A stretch of 10,622 nt of DNA from Chloroflexota bacterium (GTDB taxonomy: Bacteria > Chloroflexota > Anaerolineae > Anaerolineales > UBA11579): assembly GCA_003250455.1 (NCBI GenBank), contig QKGK01000564.1, positions 1 to 10,622 on the forward strand, in the 5' to 3' direction. Both the position numbers and the translations under genes were made by a program. The notes under the pieces are model-generated. The model ran no database searches. It saw only the letters and a list, made by a program, of their open reading frames with translations, and was not told the DNA's origin. Positions within the stretch are counted from its first letter, which is position 1. Every line of letters begins with the position of its first letter. Of this stretch, positions 5,363-10,622 are shown piece by piece.

Positions 5363-6262
5363 TTATCGGGTTTTCTTCTCTTTGTTTTTCCATTTTTTAT
5401 CGCTTTTGCCGTATGTCTCCGGGCCGGGAGAAATGAATCCCAGCTTGATCTTGCCAAAACGGGCCAAAAGCATCAATGCACCGATCACCGCCATGATGAT
5501 GGCGACCAGTCTGGAATAGCTCAAGGCCGTGCCGGGGATGACTGGTTGGTCCGGGCGGAAAAATTCGATCCAGGCTCTCCCCGTCCCTTCCAGCAGCAGC
5601 CACATATAAAAAGCCGCACCAGGTTTCATCTTGTCTGCAAATTTCTTCACCAGCCAAAGAATCAAAATCGCTGCCAGGATATTCCAGATGCTCTCATAAA
5701 AGAAGGTTGGATGGAAGCGGGTCGTTTCCACCGGGAAAGCTTCCAGGTCCGTCCAGGGTGCAATCCTGTTCTCAGCGGCAATCTTCACGCCCCATGGCAG
5801 GGTTGTTGGCGGGCCATACAGCTCCTGGTTGATGAAATTGGCAATCCGGCCAAAGGCCTGGGCGATCAACAGCGCCGGAGCCAAAGCATCGATCAGCATC
5901 CAAAAGCTAAAGTGCTTGCGTTTGGCATACCAATAGGCTACCAAAAATCCCAAACCGACCGCGCCATAGATATGCAAGCCGCCTTCCCATACCCGCAAGA
6001 TCGCTGCCGGATCATCGGTAAAATAGGTGCTGCCGCCGGCGATGTCGTTGAGCACATACCCCAACCGTGCGCCGACAATCCCGGCAGGAACCACCAGTAT
6101 GATCAGGTCCCAGATGAAATTCTCTGAACCGCCACGCTTCACGATGCCGCGCTCGACAATATATGCGCCAATCATCACTGAAATGGCGATGATCACGCCG
6201 TACCAGTGAATAGAAAGCTCCAGGCCAAACAGTTTGAATGAAACTAAAATCGGGTCAATCAA
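5363..6262 (-). CDS. lgt: Phosphatidylglycerol--prolipoprotein diacylglyceryl transferase
   Basis: Lgt moves the diacylglyceryl group of phosphatidylglycerol onto the lipobox cysteine of prelipoproteins in the cytoplasmic membrane, the first step of lipoprotein maturation. The 299 residues match the family. Seen here are IHWYG (Y21), GGLHIYG (H97), the signature GRIANFINQE (138-147, with R139 and N142), RFHPTFFYES (182-191) and GTGRAWIEFFR (226-236, with R229), corresponding to the catalytic Tyr, His and Arg residues of E. coli Lgt. About seven membrane helices are predicted. The tail is strongly basic (KKWKNKEKKTR). The start is TTG at 6262, with a strong AGGAGGT ribosome site at 6274-6268; no in-frame ATG fits. 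The sulfotransferase gene ends 72 bases upstream with no terminator between, so co-transcription is likely. Two hairpin terminators follow. Confidence 0.95.
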   Translation of the reverse strand: MIDPILVSFKLFGLELSIHWYGVIIAISVMIGAYIVERGIVKRGGSENFIWDLIILVVPAGIVGARLGYVLNDIAGGSTYFTDDPAAILRVWEGGLHIYGAVGLGFLVAYWYAKRKHFSFWMLIDALAPALLIAQAFGRIANFINQELYGPPTTLPWGVKIAAENRIAPWTDLEAFPVETTRFHPTFFYESIWNILAAILILWLVKKFADKMKPGAAFYMWLLLEGTGRAWIEFFRPDQPVIPGTALSYSRLVAIIMAVIGALMLLARFGKIKLGFISPGPETYGKSDKKWKNKEKKTR

Positions 6263-6334
6263 TGCTTACCTCCTGCCGTAGATACTTATGCCTAAGTGAA
6301 TATAATCTCTTCTCAATAAAGGCTGACTTGTATT

Positions 6335-7531
6335 TTAATCGATTTCTGCGAATTTTTTGCTAATCTCCGCCATTAAGGGGTCGTCTTTCGGGTCAAAGCC
6401 AAAACGCGGGAAGATATCCCGGTACTTCCGGTAGACCTGTTCGGCAGAATATCCCATATCCAGCAAGGAATACTTATGCTTGCTTTTATAGGCGGCAGCA
6501 TCCTCCACCGCTTTTGCCAGCCGTATCTCAAATTCCGGACTGATCGTCATCCCGAATTGGGAGTAGATCAGCCGGGTTGTAGAATCAAGCTCTCCGATCA
6601 GGTCGCGATATCGGATCGAAAGATATTCGCTATCCGGCAACCGCTGCAGGGAGTCCATCGATTCCATGTACCAGTCGCGTGTCAGGTCCAGCAGCATGTC
6701 CTTGAACGGGTACGGTTCCAGCGGATCGTTGAAATAGCGCCAGATATAGGTAAAGAAGCTGGTTTTCGAAGCCAGCATATCGACCGGGTTCCGGGCAAGA
6801 TAAATGAACTTTGCATCCGGGAAGTAGTTCCGCAGCGCGTCCACCTTGGAACTGAAAGCCGGGTTTTTGGCAATATAACGCTTCCCGCCGTGGTAATAAA
6901 CATGTTTTTGCACCATCCGGTAGTAGAAGTCCATGGCCCGCTTCTTTTCCAGCCGGGTCATTTCCGAGTCGAAATGCAGATACGGGCGCATTACCTCCAT
7001 AAATGGGAAAATAAACATCAAAAAAGACGAGGTCCAATTGTGCAGTAAAATGCCTTCATCCTCGTCCGCTTCAAAAAGCGCTACCCGGTGCATGGGGATA
7101 TTGCCGATCGCTTTGGCTTCAATTTTTTCCAGCCGCTTTGCCAGCCGGTTCCCTAAATATTTGTGATCCAGGCGCCCAACCGCCACCCAGAACTTGCGCT
7201 GGGTGATGGAAGGCGCAATATAGATCTCCCAGGTTTTCATGGCGGTGATGTTAGCTTCGTCTTTTGCCAGAAGCCGCTGTAACAGGGTGGACCCGGAGCG
7301 GAAATTACCGATGATGAAGACCGGCGCTTCCACTTTTTGGCGGCGGTATCCCCGGAAGAAGATTTCGTCCAACACAAATCCGATCCAGGTAAAAAAATTA
7401 TGCAAAGGAATGATGGTGAACCACCAAAAGAGGGCTTTAATTCGCCTGGCAGTCAACCGGCCATGCGTACCTTTCGATTTGAACAAAGCCCAATATATCA
7501 GGCGAAAAAAGAGGGGAATGTTGAATCTCAT
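6335..7531 (-). CDS. Sulfotransferase family protein (Sulfotransfer_3 type)
   Basis: This is a PAPS-dependent sulfotransferase-like enzyme of 398 residues. The 5'-phosphosulfate loop is clear at 75-88 (GNFRSGSTLLQRLL), the central YIAKNPAFSSKVDAL lies at 219-233, and the 3'-phosphate motif follows at 244-260 (YLARNPVDMLASKTSFF). A hydrophobic, aromatic N-terminal region (about 4-60, LFFRLIYWALF and IKALFWWFTIIPLHNFF) may attach the protein to the membrane. The acceptor is unknown; a glycolipid or surface polysaccharide is possible. The start at 7531 is chosen because a promoter at 7563-7591 predicts transcription from about 7556, which excludes an in-frame ATG at 7633. The ribosome site is weak (GAGAA, five bases before the ATG). 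It is divergent from polX and probably heads a transcript continuing into lgt. Confidence 0.82.
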   Translation of the reverse strand: MRFNIPLFFRLIYWALFKSKGTHGRLTARRIKALFWWFTIIPLHNFFTWIGFVLDEIFFRGYRRQKVEAPVFIIGNFRSGSTLLQRLLAKDEANITAMKTWEIYIAPSITQRKFWVAVGRLDHKYLGNRLAKRLEKIEAKAIGNIPMHRVALFEADEDEGILLHNWTSSFLMFIFPFMEVMRPYLHFDSEMTRLEKKRAMDFYYRMVQKHVYYHGGKRYIAKNPAFSSKVDALRNYFPDAKFIYLARNPVDMLASKTSFFTYIWRYFNDPLEPYPFKDMLLDLTRDWYMESMDSLQRLPDSEYLSIRYRDLIGELDSTTRLIYSQFGMTISPEFEIRLAKAVEDAAAYKSKHKYSLLDMGYSAEQVYRKYRDIFPRFGFDPKDDPLMAEISKKFAEID

Positions 7532-7562
7532 TGTGTTCTCGTTGTGAAAAATTGCGCGTTGA

Positions 7563-7591
7563 ACTATAACACAAAGCCACTCAATCTGCAA
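7563..7591 (-). promoter_or_regulatory. Candidate extended -10 promoter of the sulfotransferase gene
   Basis: On the minus strand TATAGT (7568-7563) is preceded by TGT, an extended -10. TTGCAG (7591-7586) lies 17 bases upstream as a weak -35. The start near 7556 leaves about 25 bases of leader. Confidence 0.55.
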
Positions 7592-7695
7592 AACAAATCC
7601 ATCATCTAGTCCCGTAAAGCCGCTGTTTTCCATGAATTTATCTGGGGATTTGCCGCTTCGGGATTCTTATTCTCCCCACTGACTGAAACCTCCTT

Positions 7696-7701
7696 TATAA
7701 T
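7696..7701 (+). promoter_or_regulatory. -10 box positioned for a leaderless polX transcript
   Basis: TATAAT at 7696-7701 ends six bases before the polX ATG at 7708, so transcription would begin at or within a base or two of the A of ATG. No Shine-Dalgarno sequence is seen before the ATG, and no good -35 lies at 16-18 bases. Together these suggest a leaderless mRNA. Confidence 0.5.
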
Positions 7702-7707
7702 TGATCT

Positions 7708-9435
7708 ATGACAAATAAAGAACTTGCCGATACCTTCACTCTGATCGCTGACCTGCTGGAGATCAAAGGCGAAGTGATCTATAAAATCCTGGCGTACCGC
7801 AAGGCCGCTGACAGCCTCACCAACCTTTCCCGCAATGCAGAAGACATCTGGAAAGAGGGCAAGCTTATCGAGATCCCTGGCGTGGGAAAAGCCATCGCTG
7901 AGAAGATCGACGAACTGCTGCGCACCGGGGAGCTGGAATTTCTCAACAAGCTCAGTGCTGAAGTCCCCGAAAGCCTGGCAACCCTGCTGCAGATCCCCGA
8001 CCTGGGGCCAAAGAAGGTCAAGCTGTTTTGGGAAAATCTGGGCATCACCACCCTGGCAGAACTGGAAAAAGCCGCCCGCTTTGATCAGCTTGCCAATCTC
8101 CCTGGCATGGGTGAAAAATCCCAGGAGAAAGTCCTCGCCGGGATCGAAGCCTTGCAGCGCCGCCAGACAGACCGCACTCCCCTGGGTGATGTCTGGCCTT
8201 TTGCCGAAGAACAACTCGCCTTCCTGCGCAGCCTGCCTGGCGTGGTGCGGGCTGAACCGGCAGGAAGCCTGCGCCGCATGCGGGACACCGTCGGCGATCT
8301 GGATATCCTCGCTGCCGCAGATGATTCCGAACCGATCATGGAGGCCTTCGTCAACCAGCCGAACATCGCCCGGGTGGAAGGTCGCGGTCCGACCAAGACC
8401 AGCGTGGAATTCAGCAACGGCTTCCGCGCCCAGTTGTGGGTGCATCCCAAAGAGAAGTTTGGCACTGCCCTGCAGTATGCCACCGGCTCCAAAGACCACA
8501 ATGTCAAGATCCGGGCTATAGCGCTGGACCAGGGCTATTCGCTTTCCGAACATGCCCTCACCAAAGAGGACGGTACCGAGATCCTGTGCGATACCGAGGA
8601 AAAGGTCTACCAGACCATTGGCCTGCCCTTCATCCCGCCGGAACTCAGGGAAGATCGCGGCGAAGTACAGGCCGCTAAATCCGGCACGCTCCCTGAACTG
8701 ATCACCCTGGACGATATCATCGCCGACCTGCACACACACAGCGACTGGAGCGACGGGCGCGCCACCATGCGGGAGATGATCCAGGCAGCCATTCAAAAAG
8801 GACGCACGGTTCTTGCCATCACCGACCATTCCGCCAGCCTGGGGATCGGCAACGGCCTTTCCATTGAGCGGCTCATGCAGCAAAAAGAGGCCCTCAAGCC
8901 TCTGCGGGAGGAATTTGCCGGTCAGATCACCCTCCTGCACGGCACCGAGATGGAGATCAAAGCAGACGGCACCCTGGACTTCCCCGATGAGATCCTTGCC
9001 CAGCTGGATATTGTGGTTGCTTCGCTGCATGTCAGCATGCGCCAGCCGCGGGAACAGGTTACCGAGCGCATGCTCAATGCCATCAACAATCCACACGTAG
9101 ACATCATCGGACACCCCACCAACCGCCTGCTCCCCGATCGGGCCGGCGCAGACCTGGACATGGAAGCGGTTTTCCAGGCAGCCAAAGAAAACGGCACCGC
9201 CCTGGAGATCAACGCCAACCCCCAGCGGCTGGATCTCAACGACATCCACGCCCGCCGGGCAATTGAACTCGGCATTCCACTGACCATCGACACCGACGCG
9301 CACGCCCCGGCGCATTTCGACCTGCTCCATTTTGGCGTGGCCACTGCCCGGCGCGCCTGGGCGCAAAAAGAAAATGTGCTCAATACCTGGCCGGTGGAAA
9401 AGCTGCTGGCCTGGTTGAACAACCGCGGCCAATAA
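7708..9435 (+). CDS. polX: DNA polymerase X family protein with C-terminal PHP nuclease domain
   Basis: Bacterial PolX proteins act in base-excision or gap repair, combining a polymerase-beta-like core with a PHP phosphoesterase domain. The 575 residues show HhH motifs (IPGVGKAIAEKI 56-67, IPDLGPKKV 96-104, LPGMGEKSQEKV 131-142), the polymerase palm (GSLRR 186-190, GDLDIL 196-201, GPTKTSV 227-233, LQYATGSKDHNV 255-266) and a full PHP domain from about 338 (DLHTHSDWSDG 340-350, ITDHS 371-375, HGTEMEI 411-417, SLHVS 439-443, IGHPTNR 467-473, DTDAHAP 528-534). D197 and D199 are the first two polymerase metal ligands. The strand that should carry the third Asp (usually VDLRV or VDLWV) reads AQLWV, with Gln at 242. 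The nuclease metal site appears complete. It may therefore be a nuclease or DNA-binding repair factor with little polymerase activity. It is probably translated from a leaderless mRNA and followed closely by a UROD-like gene. Confidence 0.93.
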   Translation: MTNKELADTFTLIADLLEIKGEVIYKILAYRKAADSLTNLSRNAEDIWKEGKLIEIPGVGKAIAEKIDELLRTGELEFLNKLSAEVPESLATLLQIPDLGPKKVKLFWENLGITTLAELEKAARFDQLANLPGMGEKSQEKVLAGIEALQRRQTDRTPLGDVWPFAEEQLAFLRSLPGVVRAEPAGSLRRMRDTVGDLDILAAADDSEPIMEAFVNQPNIARVEGRGPTKTSVEFSNGFRAQLWVHPKEKFGTALQYATGSKDHNVKIRAIALDQGYSLSEHALTKEDGTEILCDTEEKVYQTIGLPFIPPELREDRGEVQAAKSGTLPELITLDDIIADLHTHSDWSDGRATMREMIQAAIQKGRTVLAITDHSASLGIGNGLSIERLMQQKEALKPLREEFAGQITLLHGTEMEIKADGTLDFPDEILAQLDIVVASLHVSMRQPREQVTERMLNAINNPHVDIIGHPTNRLLPDRAGADLDMEAVFQAAKENGTALEINANPQRLDLNDIHARRAIELGIPLTIDTDAHAPAHFDLLHFGVATARRAWAQKENVLNTWPVEKLLAWLNNRGQ

Positions 9436-9452
9436 CAGAAAGGGCACCCAAC

Positions 9453-10445
9453 ATGAACCATCGAGAACGTATGCAAACCTGCCTGAATGGCGGGCAGCCA
9501 GACCGCCCGCCGGTTGCGCTGTGGCGGCACTTCCCCGTAGACGACCAGACCGCCGATACCCTGGCCGCCGCCCACCTGCATTTCCAGCAGTCCTTCGATT
9601 TCGACTTTCTCAAAGTCACCCCCGCCTCTGGATATTTTGTCTACGACTGGGGTGTGGAAGATGCCTGGCAGGGACATCCCCACGGCACCCGAACATATAC
9701 CAAACGGGTGATACACTCACCCGAAGACTGGGCTAAACTGGAACCGCTCAACCCCCACAAGGGGCACCTGGCGGCACAGCTCACCGCCCTGACCAGGATC
9801 ATCGACACACTAGGACCAGACACTCCGGTCATCCACACGATCTTCAACCCGCTCTCGATTGCCAAAAAGCTGGTTGGGGACGACAACCTCTTTACCCACC
9901 TGCGGCAATACCCGGACGAATTTCATCGCGGGCTGGAGACCATCACCGAAAGCAGCAAAGGTTTCGTGGACGCGGTGATCAACCAGGTCGGGGCATCGGG
10001 GATCTTCTACGCCGTCCAGCACGCCCAGACCAACATGCTCACCCAAAGCGAATATCTCGAATTTGGCCGCTCGTATGACCTTCCCATCCTCCAGGCCGCT
10101 GCCAACGGATGGCTGAATGTCCTCCACTTGCACGGTCTGAATGTCTATTTTGACATGTTCGTCGACTACCCCATCCAGGTGATCAACTGGCACGACCTGG
10201 AAACCAAACCCTCCCTGAGCGAAGCCCTTAAGAAGTTCCCCGGTGTAGTTTGCGGCGGCATGCGCCAGGAAGAAACCGTCAACCTGGGCACCGTGGATCA
10301 GGTCCGGGCGGAGGCTGTTGCCGCCATCGAAGCCACCGGCGGGAAACGCTTCATCCTCGGTACCGGCTGTGTCGCCCCGACCACCACTCCCTACGGGAAC
10401 CTGATGGCCGCCCGCAAGGCTGTGGATGAGGTCCGCTCCAAATAA
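9453..10445 (+). CDS. Uroporphyrinogen decarboxylase family protein (not HemE)
   Basis: This 330-residue protein has the UROD-type TIM-barrel pattern: RERMQTCLNGGQPDRPPVA at the N-terminus, DFLKVTPASGYFVYDWG at 51-67, HAQTNMLTQSEYLEF at 190-204, HLHGLNVYFD at 225-234, YPIQVINWHD at 239-248, and GTGCVAPTTTPYGNLMAA at 303-320. True haem-pathway HemE has an MRQAGR motif after the opening PVW segment; here that place reads ALWRHFPVDD, so uroporphyrinogen decarboxylation is unlikely. The family also contains corrinoid methyltransferases such as MtaA and CmuA, whose zinc site uses a His-x-Cys arrangement. HLHG at 225-228 and Cys306 could be counterparts, but this is inference. The gene starts 17 bases after polX with AAAGGG at 9439-9444, so the two are probably co-transcribed. 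No corrinoid protein gene is in view. Confidence 0.82.
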   Translation: MNHRERMQTCLNGGQPDRPPVALWRHFPVDDQTADTLAAAHLHFQQSFDFDFLKVTPASGYFVYDWGVEDAWQGHPHGTRTYTKRVIHSPEDWAKLEPLNPHKGHLAAQLTALTRIIDTLGPDTPVIHTIFNPLSIAKKLVGDDNLFTHLRQYPDEFHRGLETITESSKGFVDAVINQVGASGIFYAVQHAQTNMLTQSEYLEFGRSYDLPILQAAANGWLNVLHLHGLNVYFDMFVDYPIQVINWHDLETKPSLSEALKKFPGVVCGGMRQEETVNLGTVDQVRAEAVAAIEATGGKRFILGTGCVAPTTTPYGNLMAARKAVDEVRSK

Positions 10446-10559
10446 CAAAGGAATTTCCTGAATTCCGCGACAAAAATGTACCATCAAGGCCAAGTTAGGG
10501 TTATAGTAGTAAGGACACTGGTTTAGCCCATATTTAACAAACATCATGAGGAGAAAAAG
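10446..10559 (+). other. Short spacer before the last gene
   Basis: This 114-base spacer has a short inverted repeat (GGAATT 10450-10455, AATTCC 10461-10466) without a T run, so I do not call a terminator. A TATAGT at 10502-10507 could be a -10 box but lacks a good -35. Confidence 0.35.
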
Positions 10560-10622
10560 ATGATCAATGTTGAACAGATTGACCCCGCAGATGGCAAGCA
10601 GGTCAAACGTTTCATCGATATC
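10560..10622 (+). CDS. Start of a further protein-coding gene, truncated by the window edge
   Basis: Twenty-one codons are visible, beginning MINVEQIDPADGKQ and ending VKRFIDI at the last base of the window. GAGGAG at 10548-10553 sits six bases before the ATG, a strong ribosome site, so this is a confident gene start. The opening resembles proteins annotated as GNAT-like acetyltransferases that begin with a short strand followed by a KRFIDIPFRLY-type segment, but that is recollection from very little sequence and the product should be treated as unknown. It follows the UROD-like gene by 114 bases in the same direction. Confidence 0.75.
   Translation, partial: MINVEQIDPADGKQVKRFIDI

Noticed and set aside
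5183..6127. A 314-codon plus-strand frame opposite lgt
   Set aside because: It overlaps lgt, whose catalytic motifs are certain. The frame shows no recognisable motif and no ribosome site at its start.
7532..7633. Longer start (ATG at 7633) for the sulfotransferase
   Set aside because: The added 34 residues would span the predicted promoter at 7563-7591 and do not resemble the family.
7606..9447. A 613-codon open frame on the minus strand opposite polX
   Set aside because: It is the antisense of a confidently identified gene. Its translation shows no domain pattern, and the lack of stops follows from polX codon composition.
10450..10466. Inverted repeat GGAATT/AATTCC after the UROD-like gene as a terminator
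   Set aside because: The stem is only six AT-rich pairs and no T run follows.
9810..10547. A 245-codon minus-strand frame opposite the UROD-like gene
   Set aside because: It is a shadow of a real gene, with no recognisable protein pattern.

Overview
The window holds eight recognisable protein-coding genes in an ordinary chromosomal arrangement, plus a decayed stretch and several well-formed promoters and terminators. The coding DNA is moderately GC-rich and the spacers are AT-rich. Gene content (class I photolyase, DHA3-type MFS exporter, Lgt, PHP-type DNA polymerase X, a UROD-like methyltransferase-fold protein, a Sulfotransfer_3 enzyme) and protein style suggest a free-living bacterium, perhaps Chloroflexota (Anaerolineae-like). 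That placement rests on general resemblance and has low confidence. I see no rRNA, tRNA, CRISPR array, insertion sequence or phage gene.

Layout. (1) 1-300 is AT-rich and contains a possible 25-codon membrane-peptide ORF on the minus strand. (2) 301-633 (+) is a small soluble bacterial PH-domain protein ending at a clear hairpin terminator. (3) 690-1052 has a consensus sigma-70 promoter, then a 43-codon ORF matching the N-terminus of an ABC transporter ATPase that breaks off before Walker A. A membrane-like C-terminal fragment follows, and its stop overlaps the photolyase start. (4) 1049-2485 (+) is the photolyase, separated by a shared terminator from (5) 2541-3884 (-), an MFS efflux pump whose promoter carries a palindrome over the expected transcription start. 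(6) 4122-5159 (-) is an unrecognised, histidine-rich polytopic membrane protein with its own strong promoter and terminator. (7) 5363-6262 (-) is lgt with a TTG start and two tandem terminators, preceded by (8) 6335-7531 (-), a sulfotransferase likely co-transcribed with it. (9) 7708-9435 (+) is DNA polymerase X, divergent from the sulfotransferase and probably leaderless. It is followed 17 bases later by (10) 9453-10445 (+), a UROD-family protein. (11) A further gene starts at 10560 and runs off the window.

Functional picture. Photolyase and PolX are both DNA-repair proteins but are not adjacent. Lgt and the two polytopic membrane proteins concern the cell envelope. The clearest anomalies are the loss of the third polymerase metal-binding aspartate in PolX while its PHP nuclease site is complete, the ABC-transporter remnant behind an intact promoter, the uncharacterised His-rich membrane protein, and operator-like repeats at two promoters. 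I do not see a convincing multi-gene novel system.
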